A program made the translations under genes and the position numbers. The notes under the pieces are model-generated. The model ran no database searches. It saw only the letters and a list, made by a program, of their open reading frames with translations, and was not told the DNA's origin. A stretch of DNA of 64,000 nt from Microthyrium microscopicum (lineage: Eukaryota > Ascomycota > Dothideomycetes > Microthyriales > Microthyriaceae), in NCBI GenBank assembly GCA_010405405.1, contig MU004233.1, forward strand, positions 571,835-635,834. Direction: 5' to 3'. This document shows, piece after piece, positions 47,029 through 58,389 of the stretch (its first letter is position 1; each line of letters starts with the position of its first letter).

Positions 47029-47606
47029 ATGCGTACCACCAAAACGATGAAGGAGCGCGAGAAGGCAGCTCAAAGAGAGGCTGAGCTGTTAGCTCAGATG
47101 GCAGCAAAGTCCTCGCAAAGTTTCTCATACGGTTTGGAACGGTAAGATATCCTGACAGCCCAATCCTCACATTTACCATCAAATCCATTTACCGGGTTTG
47201 GTCATGAAGTTTGAAAACTAAAATGCTTGGTCTTGGTGAAGTTGATATTACGATGTCCAATCTATCAAAGTCTCTTTCTCTTGAATTTAATCAACTTTAG
47301 GCGACCATTAGAATTGATTCACTTGATTATTCGCTTTCTTTCTCCAATCCCACCCTCAGAAAGATTACCGCTTTGGCTCTTCGAGCGCAATTTCCAACGA
47401 AAGATTTAGACAGCATTTCATATGGTAGGTATCTCAAAGCTGCCATCGCGGTAAAGCCATGACGAAGGCCTATACTGACTAATTTATGCTAGGTATTGTT
47501 TTCACAACAGCTCATGCACGCTTCAATCTTTGAATCACGGTGGCTGTTGCGGGCAGACGGCCTCTATCGAATGGTCACTCAGTGCTACACAGACCATTCA
47601 AGTTGA
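47029..47606 (+). pseudogene. Truncated tandem family relic K
   Basis: Three N-terminal exons, 47029-47141, 47301-47424 and 47493-47606, join in phase with good splice sites (introns 158 and 68 bp). The first exon gives a charged, probably coiled helix (K-E-R-E-K-A-A-Q-R-E-A-E); the second gives R-P-L-E-L-I-H-L-I-I-R-F-L-S-P, the F-box-like block at the same exon position as in copy J. An in-frame TAG at 47407-47409 interrupts the second exon, and the third exon ends after 37 codons. Nothing of the middle or C-terminal blocks remains before the dynamin gene. It is the last, decayed member at the right edge of the array. Confidence 0.75.
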
Positions 47607-47719
47607 AAGGATATAGCCGAGTAGGGGGAGATAGCTTAGTAAAGTATAAATGGCTCGAAAAAGTTACAGATACAATGTATGGAGAGGAAAACTAAGTTCA
47701 ATTGGTTCTAATCATAACA

Positions 47720-50107
47720 TTAAGAAAGAACTTTCTTCCCTGCTTCAAGATCCAGGATCTTCTTAACGAGAGCCTTTCGTTTTCTTCGCAAAGCATTGTC
47801 TTCACCTGCAATCTCCATTAACTGGTCCTCCTTCAAGCCGGCGACGAACTCCGGAGAGAACAACCTTAAAGGCGACTCTGGACCTGGAATCTGTTAGCTA
47901 ACCTGACGATCAAAGTCCAAAGACTTCAAATTTGCTTGTGAACTTACCTGTGACCAAATAGTAATCCGCAGCTTGCATGCACAGATTATCTGTGAAACGC
48001 TTGCGAGCAACCTTGTAGTAAGACTCGAGGATGTCGTGGACTTCTTGCACAACATGCTGAACGTTGGACATAGATCGAGTCTCCACAATGTCTTCGATAC
48101 GCACAAGCGGGCCTCCACCGTGGGTGTCGCTTGTGAATGATTTTCCTTCAACACTTGCACGAACACGCTTTTGGCGACTGCAGGTGGTTACCAGTCAGTT
48201 CAGATATACTGGTTAAGCTTGTTCGGAGTTTACTTACCTCTTCTGCAAATTGTCGTTGAAGTAGTGGTTCAGTGTCGCGGGAGTGCCTCTCCTCTCAACA
48301 TGCAGCAGGAAACGTACATTTTCCAACGCCTTCTGATACCTCGGGAATAGCCCATCCATAAGAACTGAGAGTAGTCCATCTTGGACACGTCGATCTGGGC
48401 AAACTAAGCCCAACAGAGTCTTAATGAACCTATGCGCCATGCTGATGACGTCTTTGATGTAGCCCATCGCGATAGCTTCCCAATTGGATGATTGTGTCTT
48501 CATTGTCATCGCTAGAAGTGAGCTATCGAACGTGCCCAGCTCGAATCCTCGAGAGCCTTTGTAGACGTTGGTAAGCCATGGTATGATATCGCGGGCAGGC
48601 TCGTTTGGTATGGAGATAGTGTCGGCAGCTAACTCATCCAGCTCATCAAAGTTATCGTGGAAGCGCAGAACGACTTTCTTGGTCGCAAGCTCTTTCGGTT
48701 CATCTCCAGTAGTCTCGACAGACTTTTGGTCAGTTTTCGAATCGTTTTTGAATTGGTATGAATGGCCATGGCATCCAAGGATTGTCGCCACGACTTCATT
48801 GCGATTGACAATGTCTGTCGCGAAACGCAAATTCGGAAATTGATCAAACCAATCACTGCCTACATAATTCGCAGAAAGAGCAGAGTTCACAACTTTCTGG
48901 AAGGCCATGCTGATTTTCATAAGATAATGGATTTGCTGGGCGGCAGTCTCTCTTTCTCCGCCAAGCTCCTCGTGTTCATCGTTTGCCTTTTTGAGCATTT
49001 TATGGATCTCGGATTTGACCTGCAGTGACTGTAAGCAACAAGAATACTTTCAGTATTCTCAACATACCTTAGGAAATTCACTGCGAATTTTGTCGGCGAG
49101 AACTTCTTGCAATCGAACTTGCAGTGCCTCCACGCCAACTCTATCTTTGTCCAAAGTGTTCCAAGGAGCTCGATCCCGGAAAAAGCTCCTCTCAATGTCA
49201 ACCCGATCGCTCGTTCCATCTTCTATGTCCTTTTGGCCAGGATTGCGAAGAATGTACCAGCCCATTTCGAGCTTATGTCGGACGCCTTTGACAAGTTCCA
49301 TGACTGATTTCTCAGCGCCAGAATCGACCAGATCTGGCTTTGTCAAAACTCCAAGAGTTCGAACACCCTCTTCATCAACTTCTTCCGCCATTGTAAGAAT
49401 CTCTTGTGTGGCGATATCGACATTGGCGGGGACGACTGTAAGCATGATAGATCGAGGGTTCGCCATATATCGTTTGACCATGGCTAGAACAGTCTCCTGA
49501 TCTTGCTTCGTTGTCTCACCAGCAGTGGTTTTGCGGAAGATGCCAGGAACGTCGATAACAGAAAACAACTGCTCCGTAGGGCCGCAGATCTCGAGACACA
49601 GAACGTCCTCAGAGAAGGTGCCATGAGTGCCCTTTTGGTCGCCGTGTCCAAGGCCCATGACTTCATGTACCTGTATACACCAAATGCGATGAGCAAAAGA
49701 AGACTAGATAGCCGCTTACAGGTTCTGTCGGCACTTACCTCTTGCATAATCTGTGCGAACTTTGCAGGAGCCAACTCCTCCAAATCGGCCTTGGACCAAT
49801 TTTTGACCTCTTCCTGATGTTGCTCGCTGCTGCCACGGGAAGGAATAATCGAAACAGTGATCATTTTGGTGGGAGCCCGGCGGAATGTGATCTGAGTAGC
49901 AAACCGGGTGCATAGTCCGCTATCACGGGGAAAGGGAAGACCAGTGAGTCCTTCGAGGACGGAACTCTTGCCGCTTGACTGATCGCCAACGACTACAATC
50001 TGAGGAAGTGCAATGTGCTCGCCAACCCCAGTTGCGAAGAGCTTGTCAATTTTCTCCAACAGAATTGGATCAGCCATGTTGTCCATTGTAGGTCTCATGT
50101 CGCCCAT
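47720..50107 (-). CDS. Dynamin-like GTPase
   Basis: Five exons: 50107-49739, 49670-49068, 49019-48238, 48177-47948 and 47883-47720; introns 68, 48, 60 and 64 bp; the phases close to 715 residues. The GTPase domain has G1 G-D-Q-S-S-G-K-S-S near residue 40, the G2 threonine region (C-T-R), G3 D-V-P-G and G4 T-K-P-D. A middle/stalk region follows, and the C-terminus has the GTPase effector domain (around V-Q-H-V-V-Q-E-V-H-D-I-L-E-S-Y-Y-K-V-A), ending with a basic K-K-I-L-D-L-E helix. No PH domain or transmembrane segment is seen, so it resembles the Mx/Vps1-like fungal group of soluble dynamins but is more divergent than Vps1 or Dnm1; the expected role is membrane remodelling or an Mx-like activity. 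It forms the right border of the tandem family. Confidence 0.92.
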
Positions 50108-51246
50108 GACTGCAGTTGCTTTGGTTTTGATGGACGTGGGAGAAAAGATGTGAGTTAAGTTAGGAGGTAGATACCGTAACGCTCAGAATTATATGACAAC
50201 AAGGAGGTATTTAACAATTGTCTCCAACAAAGGCCGATTTAAACATTTTAGTTTTCTCTTTGAAAAGCGAGGCAACAATTACTCTAACGGCCACAATCAT
50301 GCGAAATGATTGGCCAGGATAGCTGCATTGAGCACGATAAGGCTGAGCCATCGGTCAGGCTCAGCCCGGCGGCAATGTCCAAATCCTACAATTCTGAGGC
50401 CTCAACTTGTTCCTAAATGATTGTCCGCCAGTAATTGCTATAGAATGAAGCCATAAAAGGCTGTGTTGGGCAATTCACATACGGATAACATCGGGCGTGC
50501 CGCTTGCCGTGTTGCATGAAGTGCCAGGATGCAAGAGGTACACGCCGCACGAAAAGGGAAAGTTTTGCAGATTTTGAGGCCTATGATATCCATGAGCCTA
50601 GTGTAAGCCACGCTCTGGTTTCTCGATAGATCGTAGTCAGTGGTTCGAATGATGGATCCATATGAAATACCCCTTTTTTCAGCCTGGTTGTCGTCGCCTC
50701 AGATGATTCAGCCAACGCTCATGTTGCTCGACATTTCTCATTCTTCTGAAAGCTTTTTTGCCGATCCCCTGTTCGCGTCCCTACTAGGAAGCATATTCTC
50801 TGTACACCATATAGTTTATCAACGCAGTCTAACCGTAACGAGCAACAGACATGGTGTTCAGCGACTTGACAACTGATCATATCCAGGTCAATCTTGGTCT
50901 TCAATCATAAAATCAGAAGCAGCATCAATACTCATCAATTCACCATAAGCATACACTAATACCTAAATCATGCATACCAGCATCCAATAACCCAAGTTCC
51001 ATTCCATACCCAAAGTTCCCATTTCCATACCCATAGTCCGGGGATATCAATCCATACCACTAACTCCAACCACAATACATGACAAAAGAAATACAAGATA
51101 CAAAAAAACAACTCCGCTGCAACCAAAAATCTGGAGGCAAAGACCCACCAAAATCCGATTCGTGAGCCAGAAGCATCTGTCAATACATCCACCCATCTGA
51201 CTCGTTACTAATGTCCCCTCCGTCTCCCAAGGTCATGCCCGAGCAA
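50108..51246. other. Intergenic, dynamin promoter and JmjC terminator
   Basis: 1.1 kb without a supported gene. The part near 50980-51060 repeats short CCATACCCA-like words (simple sequence). The two genes are on the same strand, so it holds the promoter of the dynamin gene and the 3' region of the JmjC gene. Confidence 0.5.
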
Positions 51247-54200
51247 CTAACTCCGCCGACTCTTACGGAGACCAAACTCCTCCGCCTGCAACTGCAGCGC
51301 GACTTTCAAGCTCGCCTCCTCTTCGGGACTTAATTCCACCGCCGGACTCAAGCGTGTGAGGGATGCAGTCCGCTGTTTGATGATTGGAGAAGCACTTTTG
51401 CCAACCGTCGTTGGGGAGGTGGATTTGCCGGTGGAAGAGGATGTGTTCTTGGTGCGTGTGAAGCTTGGCGAGGTTGTCGTCCGTTTTGACGCTGCTTTGG
51501 ACGCAGGTTTGGATGCAGATGGGGCAGGGTTGCTTATGTGTCTGGTGATGGGTTGTTTGGTGGGTAAGGAGGATCCATTGGGCAGTGGTGTGGGTGTTGG
51601 CGAAGCTGGTGGTGCGGCGGATGTGAGGAATGGATCAAGGGGCATGTCTGCTTCTGTCGAGTCCATGTCATCTGCGGCATCGAGAGGATGATGGGCTTCG
51701 ATGGACGTTTCAATGGACGTGGGATCATCGTCGAAGATATCCGAGGCGTCGAGGTCCATGCTATCTTCGCCATCCATAAAAAGTGCTGGATCGAATGCCA
51801 TGGCGTCGGAAGCAAGGCGTTTTGCAAGCGGCTCATCAGCAGCGGCGCCGCTAGATTTGCGCTTGCGGCGGCTCCGGGAGTTGAGCAGAACCATTTGCTT
51901 GTCAGGATCGATCTTGCCAGTCTCATCATGAATGCAGCGGCGCTTGCTTTTCCGGCAGTCCACGCAGGCCTTACCCCAGCGTCGCTTGCCATCGGAGTTT
52001 TGGCTCAACTTGCCCACCAATTCCTTGTCACGAACCTTCGCGACAACACCATCGCCAGGCTGACCACTCGTACTCCCATTAGGAGACGTTGTCGCAAGAC
52101 CAGCTAGAGTCTGTGGGTCGACGTGCTTGCAAGCGATCTTCTTCTCCCTACAGCTTTCGCACACAACCTTCTTCGGACCCAATCGATGGCTAGTACGCGC
52201 TTCTGCGGCGCTATTAGCCCGTCGTTCGGACTTGCGTGGCTCAACTGGAGTGGCAGCAGGTTTATCGGCTTTTTGATCGAGTCTCGTAGGTAGCACTGCG
52301 TCAGGATATGCCCACTCGGGAAGATTCTCGTTACCGCGTTTCCAAGCAACCCAACAAGCAAATCTGCGAGCTAGGTCAAGCGGTTCGCCATATCCCTTAG
52401 GAATGCTGCGCGTCACGGCCTGCTTGCTCTTTTGTGGAATTCCTTCTAATCGATCCAGAGAAATGAGTACTGTTCGGAAGATGAATTTGAGCAGTTCAGG
52501 CCAACCCTCGATTTCGGATTTCGCATAGTATTTGTGATTGAACAACTCCGGATTCGGTGTCGAGTTTTTACCAAAGGCATCAAACTCTTGCCAGATAGGC
52601 GTATCTCGTGGGAATTGGTTACCAGAAAGAAGGTCCTTCTCCACAGTGTCCGGAATCGGATCGAGTTCCAGGTACTTCAGCATGGTATACCACTGGACTT
52701 TTTGGAAGGACGGATATCGGTATTGCGGCGTGACTCCTGTCGTCTTTTCCAGTTCGTTGATTCGCAATTGCATATCGAGGTGTAGTTTCGTCAAGAAATT
52801 ACCGCCAACAACAAGACTATCCTCTGGAGTCCAGACCGAATGAATCCACCCAGAAGGAATAAGCATGGTATCACCAGCCTCCAAGTCAACCCGATAGCAT
52901 TCCTTGGTTTGGTCCGGGAAGAATGTCTCGTTCTGTGCCGGAGAAATACACCAGTCCTCGTACTTCTTCAAGTTCTGTTTCGTTGGAGGAACAAAGAAGA
53001 AGACCTTTTTGCCCTTCAGGACGTGGTAGAACACAGAAGATCCACCAAAGTCAATGTGAAAATCCGTATAGCAATCAGCGACTGACATGAGAACGTAGTA
53101 CTTGACAGCTTTTCGGGTCAAGTCTGTAGCTGGCCATACAGCATCCTGCAAATCTAGCTTCCGCACAACATCCGGCCTTTGTAAAAGTTTCCCCATAGGT
53201 GAGTAAGAGACCTCCAAGCTGATGACGTTTCGAATTGGCTTGTCTCCAGGTGATTCGTAGTAGTCTGCCCATCTCCCTAAAGTCCATTTCTTTCCCTTGT
53301 CGCCTTCTTGAGACTTTACATCAATAACGTTCAGGGGAGCACTGGGCCCATGTAATTCAGCGACGCGACGAACAGTAAGTCCTTCAGGAATAACCATGCC
53401 CAACTTGTCTTGAGCATGATCATTGACTAGTTCTTGAGCAAAATCATCTGCCTCTTCTGATTCCGGGATTTTCAGTTCACTGCCATCTTCAGAGTGATAA
53501 AATACGTTCTGCTCTTGGAATGGCCTGGGATTGAGGGCGCGAGGAACAACAATGGGTTCAGTCATTGCAGGCAAACGTTCCAGGTATTCCAAAGTAATAT
53601 CTTCTGGCGCCATCCGGGGAAATGTCTCCGGGAGAACATATTTAATGTTGCCGTTCTTGAATGCCTTGATGTATCGGTGTTCATGGTTTTCTTCCACGGT
53701 GCTAAAATGACCTTCATTCAAGCTGGAGTAGTCCACGTTCGTGCGAGCCCTGGCGGATTTGCGTACAAAAGTGCTAGGGCCAAACGTTGGCTTGCAGCCT
53801 TCACAATAAAATTTATCAATCAGTTGGATTTCCTTCGTGGTGATGTTGGCACATGCAAAGTGCAACCAATTCTGACAGCCATTGCATTGAAGCCAGTCCA
53901 CACTATCCCCTGTCAGCGAGTTGGCAAAGAATCCGCACCCAAGGCATTTTGTTTCCTCGTCCATTTTGGCGGCCTGGCTGTCCACTGCTTCCTGGGCGTC
54001 TTTGGTAGACAACGAAACATTTGGCACTGATTCGTCGAGCTCCATCTTGTCCGCGTTTGCTTCTACCAAAGGTATAGTATCTACAGCATCTATCGTTGCT
54101 TGGCTATCATCAATCGTTTCGACGGATATTCCGAGGCCTTGGTTTAACATATCAGGGTCCACTTTGACAGATACACTTGATTGTCCCTGTGTAACTTTCG

Positions 54201-55248
54201 ATTCTTCAAGTTCTGACGGTAGGCTTTGCGGCGAGTGTAAAGGGTTCTGCAATCGTGCTTGTGCTTTTGGTGCTTTCCTCTTTTTTGAAGATCGCGGCGG
54301 TTTGGTTAGTTTGGACCTGGTCGCAGAGCCTGCGCCTAGACCATTTATATCAGGTATGGCCATTGTAGCCGATGGATTCTGGTTTTGTGGTGACGCATCG
54401 TCGTCTTCGGGTGGAGTATGAGTTTGCACAGATGATGGTTGAAATGTCGAGGTACCTTCAGCAGGAAGATTCGGTGCCATTAGGTGGGTATCTAGAGAGG
54501 ATGCCTGATAATATCGATCTTGTGACTCCTCGTTCGTGTTGAGCGGCGCGTATGGGATGGATCTGCTCCATATACTACCCGCCGCAGATTCGTTTGGGGT
54601 TCGGGCAGCATCAAGTTGTGGTGTGGGATGGATTGAGCTCCCTGTAGGCGAAGACTGCCCATTGCTTCGAAACAGATTCAGAAGACCTTCCGCGACTTGC
54701 AGCTCTGACGCGTTGTACGAGGTATTTGGCGATTGTTGAGACAAAGTGGTCTCAATCGCGCCTTCCACATTACCACCCCATAACCCCGACGGTAGGTAGC
54801 TTGTCGCTGGCCGCGAAGAGCCAGAGGAGAAGTGATACTGGAACTGATGCGGGGATGGCAAGAGCTCAGAGCGGGCGCGCTTGGAAGGTCGTTCGGAGTT
54901 TGCAGAACTTTCCGCAGTTGCAACGGCTGCGAGGGTATCTATTGGCGAGAGTGGAACCGTTGAGATGCTGTGACGACTTTGATGCCAGGCATTGATAGGC
55001 GGAGGCCTCTGGCCGGCCGTATTGGTATTGGAAGCTCGAGGGCGACGTGTAGCGGGTCGGCGACGTGCATTTCGAGTTTGGAACGGTTGATCGGAGATTG
55101 ACGACGCGCGGGGTAGGGAAAGCGAATCGGCAATTGACTGTATGATCTTCGAGTTTGGCAGGAATTCGATAGCATGAGCTATTGGGGGAGGAGTCGAGGC
55201 ACGAGATTGCTGGTCGATAGAGTCGGGTCGGAATGGGTTGGCAGGCAT
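51247..55248 (-). CDS. PHD-JmjC histone lysine demethylase-like protein
   Basis: Intronless frame of 1333 residues from the ATG at 55248; the frame upstream starts only with TTG. The first 430 residues are disordered and rich in S, P and Q with basic clusters. A PHD finger with regular C-x2-C...C-x2-C...H-x2-C...C-x2-C spacing spans about 435-485. The JmjC domain lies at about 700-830, with the iron ligands H-I-D near 731-733 and a second histidine in G-W-I-H-S near 803, so all three metal ligands are present. This PHD plus JmjC order matches the JHD1/KDM2-KDM7 group, which demethylates histone H3 lysines in the nucleus. The C-terminal half has two cysteine-rich basic clusters (C-E-S-C-R-E-K-K and C-V-D-C-R-K-S-K-R-R-C) that may bind zinc or DNA, an acidic segment and a serine/threonine-rich tail. 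Enzyme activity is inferred from the ligands. Confidence 0.92.
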   Translation of the reverse strand: MPANPFRPDSIDQQSRASTPPPIAHAIEFLPNSKIIQSIADSLSLPRASSISDQPFQTRNARRRPATRRPRASNTNTAGQRPPPINAWHQSRHSISTVPLSPIDTLAAVATAESSANSERPSKRARSELLPSPHQFQYHFSSGSSRPATSYLPSGLWGGNVEGAIETTLSQQSPNTSYNASELQVAEGLLNLFRSNGQSSPTGSSIHPTPQLDAARTPNESAAGSIWSRSIPYAPLNTNEESQDRYYQASSLDTHLMAPNLPAEGTSTFQPSSVQTHTPPEDDDASPQNQNPSATMAIPDINGLGAGSATRSKLTKPPRSSKKRKAPKAQARLQNPLHSPQSLPSELEESKVTQGQSSVSVKVDPDMLNQGLGISVETIDDSQATIDAVDTIPLVEANADKMELDESVPNVSLSTKDAQEAVDSQAAKMDEETKCLGCGFFANSLTGDSVDWLQCNGCQNWLHFACANITTKEIQLIDKFYCEGCKPTFGPSTFVRKSARARTNVDYSSLNEGHFSTVEENHEHRYIKAFKNGNIKYVLPETFPRMAPEDITLEYLERLPAMTEPIVVPRALNPRPFQEQNVFYHSEDGSELKIPESEEADDFAQELVNDHAQDKLGMVIPEGLTVRRVAELHGPSAPLNVIDVKSQEGDKGKKWTLGRWADYYESPGDKPIRNVISLEVSYSPMGKLLQRPDVVRKLDLQDAVWPATDLTRKAVKYYVLMSVADCYTDFHIDFGGSSVFYHVLKGKKVFFFVPPTKQNLKKYEDWCISPAQNETFFPDQTKECYRVDLEAGDTMLIPSGWIHSVWTPEDSLVVGGNFLTKLHLDMQLRINELEKTTGVTPQYRYPSFQKVQWYTMLKYLELDPIPDTVEKDLLSGNQFPRDTPIWQEFDAFGKNSTPNPELFNHKYYAKSEIEGWPELLKFIFRTVLISLDRLEGIPQKSKQAVTRSIPKGYGEPLDLARRFACWVAWKRGNENLPEWAYPDAVLPTRLDQKADKPAATPVEPRKSERRANSAAEARTSHRLGPKKVVCESCREKKIACKHVDPQTLAGLATTSPNGSTSGQPGDGVVAKVRDKELVGKLSQNSDGKRRWGKACVDCRKSKRRCIHDETGKIDPDKQMVLLNSRSRRKRKSSGAAADEPLAKRLASDAMAFDPALFMDGEDSMDLDASDIFDDDPTSIETSIEAHHPLDAADDMDSTEADMPLDPFLTSAAPPASPTPTPLPNGSSLPTKQPITRHISNPAPSASKPASKAASKRTTTSPSFTRTKNTSSSTGKSTSPTTVGKSASPIIKQRTASLTRLSPAVELSPEEEASLKVALQLQAEEFGLRKSRRS

Positions 55249-56058
55249 GATGTTGTGGTGACTGGCGCTTTGAGGAAGCGGCAAGTTCAGCTCGCCAACC
55301 CAAGTTGTGATTGTTAGTACTGTGTATCGCAGCGAGGAGGATTTACAACGATCGGAGAGAGCATAATCTGAAGAGTCCTGACTGATAGGAGGAGCACAGG
55401 TAGGAGCAAGGGCAGGTGGAAGAATGGAGAGTGGTGGGTGTGAACGAGTTGTGGTTGCGGTAGAGCAGCGAGAACGAGTGGTGTTGAAGCTCCCAGTCTA
55501 CCTACTTTGGAGAGGGGACCTTATGTAAGCTGCCAAGCACTGCATACCAGTTGACTTTAACCACACCCGGCCTTTAATACGCAAATTCGAGCCTAAATCT
55601 CACTCATGGATATATTGCAGGCGCTTTCTGAAGCAATCTCCCAGCAATAACTCTTTACTCTGTGTTCATCTACAATGTCATGGTAGGTTTGGAATGGAAT
55701 ATGAGTGAATAATTGGTATTGATTCATGATAAGTGATCTATTCTTTTGCAATTCTCCACACTCGATGCCATATTTTTCGCGAACCGCCTTTCAAGGCGGC
55801 GCTTCTTCTTGGAGACCTTTCCTGCACTAACTCGATGGCCAACTGTTATTGAGAACCTACTACCTGATCAGTTGTCGTAGGTTCTCGCTCCATTCTGCAG
55901 CACGTGGTTGTAGGTCGTCGTATTGGGCATTTGCTGGTCCACGAAAGTTGAGAGAGCTCACATGGCGAAGTATCCAGAATGCGTTGCCTAATTGTATACA
56001 CTGGATTTCAACAAGCAGCCGGTTGGCTTCCGATAGCATGCCAATCTTTTCTGTTTTT
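55249..56058. other. Intergenic between JmjC and RRM genes
   Basis: Promoter of the JmjC gene and 3' region of the RRM gene, both minus strand. No additional gene supported; the 178-residue plus-strand frame at 55849-56385 is a shadow across the RRM gene. Confidence 0.5.
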
Positions 56059-57087
56059 TCAACCAAGAAGCTTCAATCCACCTTTTTTCTTCTGTTTCTT
56101 ATGTACTCCAGAGTTGGTATTGGCTCCCAAGTAACGACCACCGCCACTGCCTTTCTTGCCCTTGGACGCATCTGGGACGACGGACTTGATCTCGGTAGTG
56201 CTACGTTTGATCAGTACAGGATGACTACCAATATATTTGCCGTTCATGTCTTTGGCAGCCTGGAAATAATCGTCACTGTTGCGGAAGCTCACAAATCCAA
56301 ATCCTTTACTCTTCGAGCTTCTTTTGTCGCGAATGACTTTTGCTTTTTGGACCGACGAGTATTGAGAAAAGGCTTTGAGCAATGAGTCATCCGTAACTTC
56401 GCCAGCGAGATTGCCAATGAATAGACGCGGATGCGCTGGATCCCATTCAAGAAGTGATGGATCCTGCCATGTCTTGCCGCCTCCACTTCGCACAACAGTC
56501 TTTTGAGTCCCATCAGCACCAGACACGACTGCCGCAACACCAGAGTCAGGAGCCGTTGCATTCCCAACATCAATGTTACCTGACGGGCGAGGGCCTAGTG
56601 GGGTGTAATTCGCATTGCCTCCTGCTGCCACCCCATTCTTCGGCGCATTTGGGTCGTCCTTGGAAACGTATGCACTTTGCCATTGCGCGATTTGTGCGTC
56701 AAGATCTGGATCTGGAGCGGCATATGGGCCTGTAGCTTGTGGCGGCGATGCATAGGCACCAGGTTGTGGATATGCGCCCATGGATGGCTGAGCGTAGTAT
56801 TGTCCTGTATAGCCAGATTGTTGGTAACCAGTTGAGGGTACTGGATTCGCTGAAACGGCCGGTGTATATTGTTGTTGCCATCCTGAAGCGGCTGGTTGAG
56901 TCGCAACGGAGCGAGGCATAAAGCTCATGGAGGACGCATAGCCACCGCGACCGCCACCATTTGTATTTCCATTTTTATATGCCGGAAGAGGGTTTGCTGG
57001 CGCAGGAGGGCGGGCGGGTAGTGATGGATGAGTCGATGTCGACTGAGAATTTTTGTTCAGCGGTGGAGGGTTTGGATAGTGAGACAT
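56059..57087 (-). CDS. RBM42-like RNA-binding protein
   Basis: Intronless frame of 342 residues from the ATG at 57087 (the open frame continues upstream only from a GTG). The N-terminal 130 residues are low complexity, rich in P, G, Q, Y and S. A conserved helix D-A-Q-I-A-Q-W-Q-S-A-Y follows. A single RRM lies at about 220-297 with RNP2 L-F-I-G-N-L and RNP1 K-G-F-G-F-V-S-F, preceded by W-D-P-A-H-P-R. The end is basic and glycine-rich (H-K-K-Q-K-K-K-G-G). The layout of a P/Q-rich N-terminus and a single C-terminal RRM matches the RBM42 family, which is linked to pre-mRNA splicing. A GTAAGT lies about 65 bp upstream of the start on the minus strand, so a leader intron is possible. Confidence 0.9.
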   Translation of the reverse strand: MSHYPNPPPLNKNSQSTSTHPSLPARPPAPANPLPAYKNGNTNGGGRGGYASSMSFMPRSVATQPAASGWQQQYTPAVSANPVPSTGYQQSGYTGQYYAQPSMGAYPQPGAYASPPQATGPYAAPDPDLDAQIAQWQSAYVSKDDPNAPKNGVAAGGNANYTPLGPRPSGNIDVGNATAPDSGVAAVVSGADGTQKTVVRSGGGKTWQDPSLLEWDPAHPRLFIGNLAGEVTDDSLLKAFSQYSSVQKAKVIRDKRSSKSKGFGFVSFRNSDDYFQAAKDMNGKYIGSHPVLIKRSTTEIKSVVPDASKGKKGSGGGRYLGANTNSGVHKKQKKKGGLKLLG

Positions 57088-58389
57088 ATTGGATATGGGA
57101 GGAGAGCGACAAGGCACAGATGTCGGGAAGCTTAAAAGGGTGAAACTTACGTAGCCGACGAAGCAGGTCTAGTTCGCGTACAGTGTCTGCAGATTGACCA
57201 AGACAGCACAGAGAAGTATTGTATGAGACAGGCTCAGCTTGAAGGGGATTGTGATTCTGATGAGGTTGTGGTAGTTGACGGTTTAAGAGAAAGTTGTTGA
57301 GGAAATCAAGTGACAAGTTTGGTGAAAGAAATGCCAAGGCTGGTCAGGTGACCAGGCTCATCTCATCAAGCTTTGACTCCTTAAAATTTTGACCTTAACG
57401 ACAACACCAAGAGTCTTTTGTCACACTTCATTCAAACTGCTATTTTCGGCTTATATCATGGCGACCATCGTGAAATGTCCGTCAGCTACGAGGAAACGGA
57501 CGTACAGTTCATATCAAGAGCTACAGCATCCAAAGTTACAGGCCAGCGGCGCGTCCTGGATATTTGTCAGGCTCACTTCCCTCTCAAGCCGCTAATACGT
57601 CCATGTATGGCATAGAAGTAATCATTTGTTTATCCGAGGACGCAATTTGAGGATATATTGATGTCGCTGGCATGTTGATGTTTTTGCTTTTTCTGGGCTG
57701 GTCACTGGTGACAGCCTTGCGGCCAGCCGGAAACCGCGGGGAAAATGAGGGGCATTTGTTTCCAAACATTCAACATTGAATTCATCGTTGATCTCTTGAG
57801 CATTGAGAATCGAGAACACACCAACTTACTTCTTGTCACTGCTGGTACTCGTCTCTTATGCTATCAAGGAACTGGTAGGCCGGAGGAAGAAATGATTCGT
57901 AATCTATCAAATTCGACTGTCTTTTAGTAGCAGTTAAGCTAGCAATCCAGGTCATAATGCTTACACACATGTTCCCTCCAATGTGTTATGGTATTGTCCA
58001 ATGCTAGACCGTGAAGCAGCCAGGAATATGCACTTGCAAGCGGAAAAGGCTGATAAAGAAACAATTGTATGGAATTAACCACTCAAGCTTCTCACTGACG
58101 GCTAGCTACAGCCTACAGCAGCTTCCGCGGCCTTTAGCAAGGCAAATCATAAGCAAGCATCTCCTTGGTGCTCGTCTGTCATCAATTGATCCATCCTCAA
58201 ACACCCCACTCTCTGCTTGCTTTGCTGCCGTCAAAATATCTGCCCCATATTTCTTCGGCTGCTTTACCCACCTCTTCTTCTCCCTCTTCGTCGTCTTCGT
58301 CATTTACCAACTCATTCCCTTCCTAAACCTATCTCTTCCTTGAGAGATACCTATATAGCCTCCAACCAGCAACAACACATTTCGTAATC
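57088..58389. other. Divergent promoter region, RRM gene and GND1
   Basis: 1.3 kb between divergent genes. No supported gene; frames of 60-110 residues on both strands overlap each other and lack motifs. The last 100 bp before 58390 are CT-rich, as is common for strongly expressed fungal genes. Confidence 0.5.

Noticed and set aside
55849-56385. 178-residue plus-strand frame
   Set aside because: A shadow across the RRM gene on the other strand.
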